Below are positions 56,770-64,000 of a stretch of DNA of 64,000 nucleotides, piece by piece. How positions within the stretch are numbered: the first letter of the stretch is position 1; the number at the start of each line of letters is the position of its first letter. The position numbers were made by a program, and so were the translations under genes. Location of the stretch: contig NZ_JABJVY010000003.1 of the NCBI RefSeq assembly GCF_040750475.1, positions 258,410-322,409 on the forward strand, written 5' to 3'. A model generated the notes under the pieces. The model was given only the letters and a program-made list of their open reading frames with translations, was not told the DNA's origin and made no database searches. This DNA comes from Amorphus sp040750475 (lineage in GTDB: Bacteria; Pseudomonadota; Alphaproteobacteria; Rhizobiales; Amorphaceae).

Positions 56770-57602
56770 GCTGCGGTGTCCTTGCGCCGACGAACTTTCC
56801 TGTAGATCGGAGGAATCAGCGCGACCAGGCCGAGCGCCACCAGCGCACCGACGAAGGTCGGCGTGATCAGCGCGCTCGGGTCGATGGAGCAGCTTCCGGC
56901 GGCTGCACAGCCCGGATTCGCCGCCTCCTGTGCCGCAATCAGGCTGTCCAGGCCGGCGCCGAGAAAGGCATAGGCGACCGTGCCCGGCAGGATGCCGACG
57001 AAGGTTGCGCCGACATAGGTGCGCAAGGGGACGCTGAACAGCGCCGGCGCGAGATTGACCAGCCAGAACGGAAACACCGGCACCAACCGCAAAAAGAGAA
57101 GATAGCTCCAGGCATCGGCGCGAAAGCCATCCGCCAGGCGCGTCATGAAGGGCCCCGCCCGCGCCCGCAACGCCGCCCCGAGCGAGGTGCGCGCGGCCAG
57201 GAACACGACCGTCGCGCCGATGGTCGCCGCGATCGCGGTCACCGCGGAGGACATCCACACCCCGAACAGGAAGCCGCCCGCGATCGTGAGGAGGCTGGCG
57301 CCGGGAAAGGAGAGTGCCACCAGCACGATATAAAGGCCGGCATAGGCGAGAAGCGCCAGCGCCACATCGTCGGTGACGAAGGCGGCGAGCGCGCTGCGCT
57401 TGCGGATCAGGTTGGCCAGCGTGAACTGGTCGAACCAGCCGGCCCCGTAGGCGATGGCCATGAGCACCAGAAGCCCGATCAGCGGCAGCCAGCGCACGAA
57501 CCGCTCGCGCGGGCCCTTGCGCACGCAGGCGGCGGTGTCGCCGTCGCTGCCCGGTTGCCGACCCGCCACCCGGTGTTCCGCTGTCGTCCGCTGCTCGCTC
57601 AT
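56766..57602 (-). CDS. TVP38/TMEM64-family membrane protein (VTT domain)
   Basis: A 278-residue inner-membrane protein. After a polar 45-residue start, helices appear at about 48-64 and onward. The VTT/SNARE-associated domain is recognised from GLYIVLVALSFPGASLLTIAGGFLFGVWMSSAVTAIAATIGATVVFLAAR and FLRLVPVFPFWLVNLAPALFSVPLRTYVGATFVGILPGTVAYAFLGAGL, the DedA-like pattern of buried Arg and Pro. Members may be scramblases or transporters. It is coupled to the Mer-like flavoprotein; the pairing recurs in bacteria, sometimes as one fused protein. The ATG at 57602 is the best start. Confidence 0.9.
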   Translation of the reverse strand: MSEQRTTAEHRVAGRQPGSDGDTAACVRKGPRERFVRWLPLIGLLVLMAIAYGAGWFDQFTLANLIRKRSALAAFVTDDVALALLAYAGLYIVLVALSFPGASLLTIAGGFLFGVWMSSAVTAIAATIGATVVFLAARTSLGAALRARAGPFMTRLADGFRADAWSYLLFLRLVPVFPFWLVNLAPALFSVPLRTYVGATFVGILPGTVAYAFLGAGLDSLIAAQEAANPGCAAAGSCSIDPSALITPTFVGALVALGLVALIPPIYRKVRRRKDTAA

Positions 57603-57942
57603 GCGTTCCGTATCGGCGTTCCCCCGCACCTCATCGGCGCGCCCTCTTTCAACAGATGCCCGTCCGCGACGTCTTGTGCATCCTTTGAGTGATGGTTCTC
57701 ACCCGAAATTGAGATCGCCGGAGCAGACGGTGCCGCCGTGGACGGCCCCTTGCACATGCAACACGACACCCCACGTTGACTTGGCCGCGGCTGCTTTCTA
57801 TAAGCCGGGGCTCATCTCCACGTCGTATGCCGGGCTATCGAGCGCCGTTCTGGCTGGCAGGCGGGGAATGATCCGATTTTTTCGATCGATCCGACGGGCG
57901 TCGACGCGCCAGCCGCGAGCCCGTGAGAGCAGGTTTTGTCCG
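57603..57942. other. Intergenic region upstream of rpmH
   Basis: Carries the rpmH promoter (see the separate entry) and a 138-base leader. I looked for DnaA boxes (TTATCCACA-like) because rpmH can lie near oriC and saw none. No repeat-family copy. Confidence 0.5.
57776..57804 (+). promoter_or_regulatory. Strong sigma-70-type promoter of rpmH
   Basis: TTGACT at 57776-57781, exactly 17 bases, TATAAG at 57799-57804, which is close to consensus. It probably drives rpmH, rnpA and possibly yidC and engB. Confidence 0.82.
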
Positions 57943-58077
57943 ATGAAGCGTACCTATCAGCCGAGCCGACTCGTTCGTAAGCGCCGCCACGGCTTCCGTG
58001 CCCGCATGGCGACCAAGGGTGGTCGTCTCGTGATCGCGCGCCGCCGTGCCCGCGGCCGGAAGAAGCTGTCCGCGTAA
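57943..58077 (+). CDS. rpmH: 50S ribosomal protein L34
   Basis: A 44-residue, very basic ribosomal protein. It is the classic L34 sequence, MKRTYQPSRLVRKRRHGFRARMATKGGRLVIARRRARGRKKLSA in pattern, with the standard length. It lies 50 bases before rnpA, as in nearly all bacteria. Too short to be obvious among overlapping frames, which run longer upstream. Confidence 0.98.
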   Translation: MKRTYQPSRLVRKRRHGFRARMATKGGRLVIARRRARGRKKLSA

Positions 58078-58126
58078 GGGCTCGCGCTCGGAAGGCGCGG
58101 TCTCGCCGCCCGTCCGGCTCGCCGCC

Positions 58127-58492
58127 ATGGACCGGCTCAAGAAACGAACCGAATTCAAGTCGGTCGCCCGCGGCGTGCGCGCGGAGCGGCCCGCTTTCGT
58201 GCTTCAGGCGCGTTGCGAGCGCCGCTGCGACGGCGCGCCGCGCTTCGGCTTCACGGTGACCAAGCGCACCGGCAATTCCGTCGAGCGCAATCGCATCCGC
58301 CGCCGCCTGAAGGCGGTGGTGTCCGAACGCCTTGCAAGGGCGCGGGAAGGCTGCGCCTATGTCCTCGTCGGACGCCGCGCGGCCCTATCACGATCCTACC
58401 CGGATCTTCTGGTCGACCTTGAAGTCGCCTTCGAGCGAGTCCACAACGCCGTCGACCGCCGGTCCGCGAACCGGCACGCCCCCGAACGCTGA
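58127..58492 (+). CDS. rnpA: Ribonuclease P protein component
   Basis: The 121-residue basic protein subunit that helps RNase P RNA bind and cleave the 5' leader of pre-tRNA. MDRLKKRTEFKSVARG is the N-terminus, FGFTVTKRTGNSVERNRIRRRLKAV is the RNR motif that binds RNA, and SYPDLLVDLEVAFERV the last strand and helix. The ATG at 58127 fits the family. It is followed by yidC with 12 bases between; no yidD gene is present, unlike in gammaproteobacteria. Confidence 0.96.
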   Translation: MDRLKKRTEFKSVARGVRAERPAFVLQARCERRCDGAPRFGFTVTKRTGNSVERNRIRRRLKAVVSERLARAREGCAYVLVGRRAALSRSYPDLLVDLEVAFERVHNAVDRRSANRHAPER

Positions 58493-58504
58493 ACCGGTGC
58501 GATC

Positions 58505-60334
58505 ATGGACAACAAGAATTTCATCATCGCGATCGCGCTGTCTCTCGCGGTGCTGATCGGCTGGCAGTATTTCTTCATCGAGCCCCGGCAGGACGCCCAG
58601 CGGGAGGCGGCCGTCGAACAGCAGGTCGACAACGCCGCAACGCCGGAGACCACCGATCACGCCGGCCTGCCCCAGCCCGACGGCAACGGAAATGCCCAGA
58701 CGGCGCCGGGCCAGGGCACGGGCCCCAGCGCCACGGCCAAGGATCGTCCGACGGCGCTGGCCGCCACCAACCGGGTGCCGATCGCGACCCCTCGCCTGTC
58801 CGGCTCCATCAACCTGACCGGTGGCCGGCTCGACGATCTCCGGCTCAAGGATTACCACGAGACCGTCAATCCCGAGAGCCCGACCATCGTCCTGTTCTCG
58901 CCGTCCGGCGCACCGCAACCCTATTATGCCGAGGTCGGCTGGGTGGCGGGCGGCGACAACGCCCAGAAGATCCAGGTGCCGAACGCCGACACCGTCTGGA
59001 CGGTGGAAGGCGAGGCGACGCTGACGCCCACAACCCCTGTGACTCTGGAGTGGACGAACCCGTCCGGAATTACGTTCACGCGCACCTTCGCCGTGGACGA
59101 CAACTATATGTTCACGGTGACCCAGGGCATCGAGAACAAGTCCGCCGATGCCATCACGCTGTTTCCCTACGGCCTGATTTCCCGCCACGGCACGCCGGAA
59201 ACCTCGCGCTTCTTCGTGCTGCACGAGGGGCCGATCGGCGTCTACGGCGATTCCGGCGTCAAGGAATACGACTATGACGACCTGGTCGACGACGGCCCGA
59301 TCACCCCGGACAAGGTGAACGACGGCTGGCTCGGCTTCACCGACAAATATTGGGCCTCGACGCTGGTTCCGAATCCCGGTTCCGCATTCCAGCCGCGCCT
59401 GTCGGCCGTCGAGCGCAACGGCCGCGAGATCTACCAGGCCGACTATCTGGAAGACGCCATCACCATCGCGCCCGGCCAGTCCGGCGAGAGCCGCAACCTC
59501 CTGTTCGCCGGCGCCAAGGAAGTCGGCGTCATCAACGGCTACGAAAACTCCCTCGGGATCGAGAAATTCGACCTGCTGATCGACTGGGGCTGGTTCTACT
59601 TCCTGACCCGGCCGATGTTTTACGCCCTCGACTTCTTCTACAAGCTGGTGGGCAACTTCGGCGTAGCGATCCTGATCGTGACGGTGCTGATCAAGGCCGC
59701 CTTCTTCCCGCTTGCCAACAAGGCCTACGTGTCGATGAGCAAGATGAAGAAGCTGCAGCCGGAGATGGTCAAGCTGCGCGAGCGCTATAAGGACGATCGC
59801 GTCAAGCAGCAACAAGCGATGATGGAGATCTACAAGAAGGAGAAGATCAATCCGGTCTCCGGCTGTATTCCAATCGTGATCCAGATTCCGGTGTTCTTCT
59901 CTCTCTATAAGGTGATCTTCACCACCATCGAAATGCGGCATGCGCCGTTCTTCGGCTGGATTCAGGACCTGTCGGCGCCCGATCCGACCACGGTGTTCAA
60001 TCTGTTCGGTCTGATTCCGTGGGATCCGCCTTCGTTCTTGATGATCGGTATCTGGCCGTTGATCATGGGCTTCACCATGTGGATGCAGATGAAGATGAAC
60101 CCGACGCCGCCGGATGCGACGCAGGCGATGATCTTCAATTGGATGCCGGTGATCTTTACCTTCATGCTGGCAAGCTTCCCGGCCGGATTGGTGATCTACT
60201 GGGCCTGGAACAACTCGCTGTCGGTCGCGCAGCAATACATCATCATGCGCCGCCAGGGCGTGAAGGTGGAGCTGTGGGACAACATTACCGGCTTGTTCAA
60301 ACGCAAGAAGGCGAGCAACGAAAGCTCGTCCTGA
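58505..60334 (+). CDS. yidC: Membrane protein insertase YidC
   Basis: A 609-residue insertase of the inner membrane that places proteins with or without SecYEG. The N-terminal helix (FIIAIALSLAVLIGWQYFFIEP), a large periplasmic beta-sandwich domain (about 85-365) and the five-helix core follow. The core holds WFYFLTRPMFYALDFFYKLVGNFGVAILIVTVLIKAAFFPLANKAYVSMSKMKKLQPEM, with the conserved Arg-free coiled loop LRERYKDDRVKQQQAMMEIYKKEKINPVSGC. The family's groove residue is expected in that core. The C-terminus is basic (FKRKKASNESSS). Confidence 0.97.
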   Translation: MDNKNFIIAIALSLAVLIGWQYFFIEPRQDAQREAAVEQQVDNAATPETTDHAGLPQPDGNGNAQTAPGQGTGPSATAKDRPTALAATNRVPIATPRLSGSINLTGGRLDDLRLKDYHETVNPESPTIVLFSPSGAPQPYYAEVGWVAGGDNAQKIQVPNADTVWTVEGEATLTPTTPVTLEWTNPSGITFTRTFAVDDNYMFTVTQGIENKSADAITLFPYGLISRHGTPETSRFFVLHEGPIGVYGDSGVKEYDYDDLVDDGPITPDKVNDGWLGFTDKYWASTLVPNPGSAFQPRLSAVERNGREIYQADYLEDAITIAPGQSGESRNLLFAGAKEVGVINGYENSLGIEKFDLLIDWGWFYFLTRPMFYALDFFYKLVGNFGVAILIVTVLIKAAFFPLANKAYVSMSKMKKLQPEMVKLRERYKDDRVKQQQAMMEIYKKEKINPVSGCIPIVIQIPVFFSLYKVIFTTIEMRHAPFFGWIQDLSAPDPTTVFNLFGLIPWDPPSFLMIGIWPLIMGFTMWMQMKMNPTPPDATQAMIFNWMPVIFTFMLASFPAGLVIYWAWNNSLSVAQQYIIMRRQGVKVELWDNITGLFKRKKASNESSS

Positions 60335-60365
60335 CGCCGGCGTAAGGCTGGAGACCGGGAAACCC

Positions 60366-60989
60366 GTGGTGGACGACTCTTCCGTGCACACCCTGTTCGC
60401 GCGTCCGTGGACCTTTCTGCGCGGCGCGCGATCGATGGGCGACCTGCCAGAGACCGGTCCGGTCGAGGTCGCCTTTGCCGGCCGCTCCAATGTCGGCAAG
60501 TCGAGCCTCTTGAACACGCTGGTCGGCCAGAAGACGCTGGCGCGCACCTCCAACACGCCCGGCCGCACCCAGGAATTGAACTTCTTCGTCACCGACGTCG
60601 CGCCGATCGTGCTGGTGGACATGCCGGGATACGGTTATGCCGCCGCGCCCAAGAAGGCGGTGGAGGCCTGGACCGAGCTGGTGTTCGACTTCCTGCGCGG
60701 ACGGCCGACACTGCGACGCGTCTATCTCCTGATCGATGCCCGCCACGGACTGAAGGCGATCGACGAGGAGGTGATGAATTCGCTCGACCAGGCGGCAGTC
60801 TCCTACCAAGTGGTGCTGACCAAGGCCGACAAGATCGGGCCGTCCCAGCTTGCCGAGCGCATCGCGGAGACGGCGCAGAAGATCATCAAGCGGCCGGCGG
60901 CGCATCCGACCGTGATCGCCACCTCCTCCGTCACCCGTGAAGGGCTGGACGATCTGCGCGCGGAAGTGGCCGAACTGGCGTTTGCTTAA
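60366..60989 (+). CDS. engB: Ribosome biogenesis GTP-binding protein EngB
   Basis: A 207-residue GTPase required for 50S assembly (also called YihA/YsxC). G1 is GRSNVGKSSLLN, G3 DMPGYGYA, G4 LTKADKI and G5 ATSSVTREG; the switch I region is TSNTPGRTQELNFF. The start is one of two tandem GTG codons at 60366 and 60369. It follows yidC after 31 bases. Confidence 0.95.
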   Translation: MVDDSSVHTLFARPWTFLRGARSMGDLPETGPVEVAFAGRSNVGKSSLLNTLVGQKTLARTSNTPGRTQELNFFVTDVAPIVLVDMPGYGYAAAPKKAVEAWTELVFDFLRGRPTLRRVYLLIDARHGLKAIDEEVMNSLDQAAVSYQVVLTKADKIGPSQLAERIAETAQKIIKRPAAHPTVIATSSVTREGLDDLRAEVAELAFA

Positions 60990-61058
60990 TCTTTGGCCGC
61001 GCTTAATCACCCCCTTGCCGATTGAGCCGCGCCTTTGCGACCGCTATAGCAGGCCGAG

Positions 61059-61997
61059 ATGAACCCGCGACGAGGGCCGGAAACGCAAGCCATGACCATG
61101 ACGGACACGGACACCGACGAAGCCGATCTCTCGCGTGCCCGCATCATCTCCGAAGCGCTGCCGTTCATGCTGCGCTACGACGAGCGCACCATCGTGGTGA
61201 AATATGGCGGTCACGCCATGGGCGATCCGGCGCTGGCCAAGGCGTTCGCCGAGGATGTCACGCTGATGAAGCTCGCCGGCATCAATCCGGTGGTGGTACA
61301 CGGCGGCGGCCCCCAGATCGGCTCAATGCTCGATCGCCTTGGCATCCGCTCGGAATTCCGCGGCGGCCTGCGCGTGACCGACCGGGCGACCGTGGAGGTC
61401 GTCGAGATGGTGCTGGCCGGCTCCATCAACAAGGAAATCGTCCGCGCGATCAACGGCGCCGGCGGACGCGCGGTTGGGCTGTGCGGCAAGGACGGGCAGA
61501 TGGTCACCGCCCAGCGCGTGACCCGGACCGTGGTCGATCCGGATTCCAACATCGAGAAGGTGGTGGACCTCGGCTTCGTCGGCGAGCCGAAGGAAGTGCG
61601 CCGGGAAGTGCTCGACATGCTGGCCCAGAGCGAAATTATTCCGGTGGTTGCGCCGGTCGCGCCCGGCGACGACGGCGAGACTTACAACGTCAACGCCGAC
61701 ACGTTTGCGGGTGCCATTGCCGGCGCGCTCAACGCCTCCCGGCTCCTGTTCCTGACCGACGTGTCCGGCGTCCTGGACAAGAACGGACGCCTGATCAAGG
61801 AGCTGACGGTCTCCGACGCCCGGCGCATGATCATCGACGGCACCATCACCGGCGGCATGATCCCGAAGGTCGAAACCTGCATCGAGGCCCTGGAAAAGGG
61901 CGTGAAGGGCGTTGTCATCCTGAACGGAAAGCTGCCCCACGCCGTTCTTCTGGAGCTGTTCACCGAGCGCGGCGCCGGCACCTTGATGACGCCGTGA
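61059..61997 (+). CDS. argB: Acetylglutamate kinase
   Basis: Phosphorylates N-acetylglutamate, second step of arginine synthesis. The 312-residue protein has VVKYGGHAMGD for ATP binding, NPVVVHGGGPQIGSMLDRLGIRSEFRGGLRVTDRATVEVVEMVLAGSINKEIVRAI, and NVNADTFAGAIAGALNASRLLFLTDVSGVLDK. The N-terminal helix needed for arginine inhibition in hexameric enzymes appears present (LSRARIISEALPFMLRYDERT). An ATG at 61092 is an alternative start. The 170 bases to coaA hold no clear feature. Confidence 0.96.
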   Translation: MNPRRGPETQAMTMTDTDTDEADLSRARIISEALPFMLRYDERTIVVKYGGHAMGDPALAKAFAEDVTLMKLAGINPVVVHGGGPQIGSMLDRLGIRSEFRGGLRVTDRATVEVVEMVLAGSINKEIVRAINGAGGRAVGLCGKDGQMVTAQRVTRTVVDPDSNIEKVVDLGFVGEPKEVRREVLDMLAQSEIIPVVAPVAPGDDGETYNVNADTFAGAIAGALNASRLLFLTDVSGVLDKNGRLIKELTVSDARRMIIDGTITGGMIPKVETCIEALEKGVKGVVILNGKLPHAVLLELFTERGAGTLMTP

Positions 61998-62167
61998 CCC
62001 CTGTCGAGGATCCCTACATGAGGCTTTGCCGAAAGGCGAAACGGTTCGCAGACAGGAGAGACGCACAGGCGCGTGCACGTCGCGTCGGCGCGGTCCCTTC
62101 CCATGTGCGGACGGTTTCCGGCTGCGGTGCGGCCCATGCGGCGATGCTCAACAGGCCCTGACCTCTT

Positions 62168-63121
62168 ATGGATACGATCAACCCCATGGAGCTGTCGCCC
62201 TACCGCGTTTTTTCGCGCACCGACTGGGCCAAGCTGCGCGCCGATACTCCGATGACGCTGTCGGCGGAAGAAGTGCAGGAGCTCCAGGCCTACAACGACC
62301 GCATCGACCTGGCGGAGGTGGAGGAGATCTACCTGCCGCTCGCCCGGCTCGTCTCCATGTATGTGGAGGCCGCCCAGGCCCTGCACGCCACCACCAACCG
62401 CTTTCTCGGGCGCGACGACGGACAGATCCCGTTCGTGATCGGCATCGCCGGCTCGGTCGCCGTCGGCAAGTCCACCACCGCACGCCTTCTGCAGGCGCTG
62501 CTTGCGCGTTGGCCGACCAGCCCGACCGTCGATCTGGTGCCGACCGACGGCTTCCTGTTTCCCAACGCGGTGCTGGAAGCCGAAGGGCTGATGGAGCGCA
62601 AGGGCTTCCCGGAAAGCTACGATCTGAAGTCGCTGCTGGCCTTCCTGCACGACGTGAAGGCCGGAGTGCGCAATGTCGAGGCGCCGGTCTACTCGCACCT
62701 GACCTACGACGTGGTGCAGGGCGAGACCATCACCGTCGACCGGCCGGACATCCTGATCCTAGAAGGCCTCAACGTCCTGCAGACCAGCAAGCTCTCGCGC
62801 GAAAGCGTCGGAATCCCATTCGTCTCCGACTTCTTCGATTTCGCGATCTATATCGAGGCCGACGAGGCGGTACTCCACCGCTGGTATCTGGAGCGGTTCA
62901 TGCGCCTGAAGGGCACCCGCTTCCACGATCCGCGCTCCTACTTCCACAAATATGCAGAGATCTCCGAGGATGAGGCGTTGGCCTTCGCCAACCGGCTGTG
63001 GAACCGGATCAACCTAGTCAACCTTCGCGAAAATATCCGCCCCACCCGGCCGCGCGCGGACCTGATCCTCTCCAAGAACGCCGACCACCACATCGAGACG
63101 GTAGCGCTGAGGAAGATTTGA
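62168..63121 (+). CDS. coaA: Type I pantothenate kinase
   Basis: Phosphorylates pantothenate, the rate-limiting step of CoA synthesis; usually inhibited by CoA. The 317-residue cytosolic enzyme has ELSPYRVFSRTDWAKLRADTP at the start, the P-loop GIAGSVAVGKSTTARLL, PTDGFLFPNAVLEAEGLMERKGFPESYD, and PDILILEGLNVLQ. A second ATG six codons in is possible. Its last base region overlaps the TTG at 63118 that could open the following remnant. In many relatives coaA stands next to hisE; here it follows argB. Confidence 0.96.
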   Translation: MDTINPMELSPYRVFSRTDWAKLRADTPMTLSAEEVQELQAYNDRIDLAEVEEIYLPLARLVSMYVEAAQALHATTNRFLGRDDGQIPFVIGIAGSVAVGKSTTARLLQALLARWPTSPTVDLVPTDGFLFPNAVLEAEGLMERKGFPESYDLKSLLAFLHDVKAGVRNVEAPVYSHLTYDVVQGETITVDRPDILILEGLNVLQTSKLSRESVGIPFVSDFFDFAIYIEADEAVLHRWYLERFMRLKGTRFHDPRSYFHKYAEISEDEALAFANRLWNRINLVNLRENIRPTRPRADLILSKNADHHIETVALRKI

Positions 63122-63267
63122 GCGTTACCCAAGCGGTACTGCGCGAGGCCGACGCGGCGACCCGGGCTGAGGTCGTCGACACCCTCCACGCCGCCTCCGC
63201 CCCATTCATCGAGGGCGACACGGTGCGCTACACGGCTGCCTGCTGGCTGGTGGAGGCGGAGGCTTAG
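63118..63267 (+). pseudogene. Remnant of a SAM-dependent methyltransferase (C-terminal end only)
   Basis: A 49-codon frame overlapping the coaA stop. It encodes TRAEVVDTLHAASAPFIEGDTVRYTAACWLVEAEA, which resembles the last strand pair of class I methyltransferases (...YRxGDxVxxPAACWxVxA). The SAM-binding half is missing. It probably remains from a deleted gene, next to the IS110 element; alternatively it is a short true protein started by the TTG at 63118. Confidence 0.45.
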
Positions 63268-63360
63268 GCAACACTGACGCGACCCTTTGCGACTCCCCGC
63301 ATTCCGGCAGAGGCGCCGGGGTGGGCGGAGGAGAACAGGCCCAGGCGAACCATTTTGACT

Positions 63361-63528
63361 CCGCTCATTCCCGCGAAAGCGGGAATCTATAGGGAGCGGG
63401 TATTAAGGCACGTGGACCGAGACGAACTCGGCAGCTGCGCAAGCCTATACCGAGAAAGTTCCGGCAATCAAAAGCGCCGTTTTCCGTCGAGAAGCCCTAT
63501 GGCTTCCCGCTTTCGCGGGAATGAGCAA
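63361..63528. repeat. REP doublet next to the IS110 gene
   Basis: Two inverted copies of CTCATTCCCGCGAAAGCGGGAA (here split: CTCATTCCCGC, GAAA, GCGGGAA) at 63361-63394 and 63495-63528 face each other across 100 bases, both continuing into a C/TATAGGG-type end. Apart from them, the gap 63268-63537 holds nothing I recognise. Confidence 0.75.
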
Positions 63529-63537
63529 CCGTGTCTG

Positions 63538-64000
63538 CTATGTGGTCGGTGCGCAGGCCGTCTCGGCGTCGCGGATGATGGCGTTGAGATGGGTGATGAG
63601 CTTGCGCATCACGGCGGTGATGGCAACTTTGAACGGTTTTCCCGCCGTCCGTAGCCTGTCGTAGAAGGGCCGCAGGACGGGATCCTTTCCGCTGACAGCG
63701 CTGAGGGCGGCCATGTAGAGTACGTCGCGCACCGACTTACGTCCCCCGGCACAGCGCCCGCCCCGGTCCCTGGCGCCGGACTGGCGAGCGTGCGGCGCCA
63801 CCCCGACCAGGGAGGCGATGCGCTTGGCGCCGATCCTGCCGAGCTCCGGCAGCTCGGCGATGAGGGTCGCAGCCAGAACCGGGCCAACGCCCCTGACGGC
63901 CCGCAGCAGCCGGGCGTGCTTCGCCAGCGTGACGCTGTCGGCAATGCGCCGGGCGATCTCCTTGTCGAGAAGAAGGACGCTTTGGGCGAGGCTGCGCAGT
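63538..64000 (-). mobile_element. IS110-family transposase, C-terminal part (continues past window)
   Basis: The minus-strand frame is open from the window edge and gives about 154 residues. It carries the C-terminal Transposase_20 domain: RAVRGVGPVLAATLIAELPELGRIGAKRIASLVGVAP (a helix-hairpin-helix), GARDRGGRCAGGRKSVRDVLYMAALSAV with the catalytic-Ser type element in IS110, and AGKPFKVAITAVMRKLITHLNAIIRD. The N-terminal RuvC-like domain with its DEDD residues lies outside. IS110 elements have no long terminal inverted repeats, so its end cannot be set here; no recombination end is visible before the REP doublet. Confidence 0.9.

Noticed and set aside
56770..57258. Apparent fusion upstream of the Mer-like flavoprotein
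   Set aside because: The frame runs through the TVP38 gene in another phase and has no membrane pattern; the GTGA overlap gives the true start.
57603..57942. oriC next to rpmH
   Set aside because: No DnaA-box cluster is visible, and dnaA, dnaN and gidA are absent; alphaproteobacterial origins usually lie near hemE or elsewhere.
62019..62161. 47-codon frame between argB and coaA
   Set aside because: Arg/Ala-rich translation without a Shine-Dalgarno or family resemblance; likely chance.
1..64000. CRISPR array, rRNA or tRNA genes
   Set aside because: No evenly spaced 25-37 base repeats were seen, and no T-loop/anticodon layout or rRNA core sequence was recognised by eye.

Overview
The window is a contiguous, gene-dense chromosomal stretch of a high-G+C alphaproteobacterium, most likely of the order Hyphomicrobiales (Rhizobiales). 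Four things point there: the gene orders rpmH-rnpA-yidC-engB-argB and hisB-DUF2628-hisH-hisA-hisF-hisE, the petABC cytochrome bc1 operon, the families mmcB and DUF1236, and many copies of a RIME-like intergenic repeat of the type scattered through rhizobial genomes. No genus can be read from the sequence. I saw no rRNA, tRNA or CRISPR array.

Layout. 0-10.5 kb: the end of an APC antiporter, an MltB-like transglycosylase, kdsD (Kdo synthesis), a PPOX/AraC divergent pair, an hsp20 gene with a ROSE-like RNA thermometer, and an envelope trio (lysophospholipase-like hydrolase with a very long disordered tail, DjlA-like co-chaperone, AmiD-like amidase), then arylamine N-acetyltransferase. 10.5-21.8 kb: DUF1236 protein, an autotransporter whose passenger looks like a complete pepsin-type aspartic protease, an Old Yellow Enzyme/TetR/LLM flavoenzyme cluster with two matching palindromic operators, mmcB, an M48 protease, a TRIC-like channel and hemF. 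21.8-23.5 kb: a single A+T-rich foreign gene encoding a reverse transcriptase of the Abi/DRT type, the best candidate for a little-known defence system. 23.5-29.7 kb: VOC protein, ABC exporter, trmL, petABC. 30-39.3 kb: the lysine-pathway cluster dapD-DUF805-DUF805-dapE-membrane protein, a HAD nucleotidase, the his operon and pyrF.

39.7-50.6 kb: a large triheme cytochrome c with an unexplained C-terminal domain, a GT39-type membrane glycosyltransferase coupled to an NCS2 purine permease, a thioesterase, rlmJ, three small exported proteins including an RNase T2, a DHFR-like reductase and ychF. 50.9-57.6 kb: a PRC-barrel exported protein, pth, rplY, an orphan histidine kinase, and a Mer-like flavoprotein coupled to a TVP38 membrane protein. 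57.9-63.1 kb: rpmH, rnpA, yidC, engB, argB, coaA. 63.1-64 kb: a methyltransferase remnant, a REP doublet and the 3' part of an IS110-family transposase that runs out of the window.

Most of the window is core metabolism and envelope biology. The clearest accessory signals are the reverse-transcriptase island, the pepsin-like autotransporter, the IS110 fragment and the intergenic repeats. Start codons were chosen from Shine-Dalgarno spacing, family length and overlap with the upstream stop; uncertain ones are noted.
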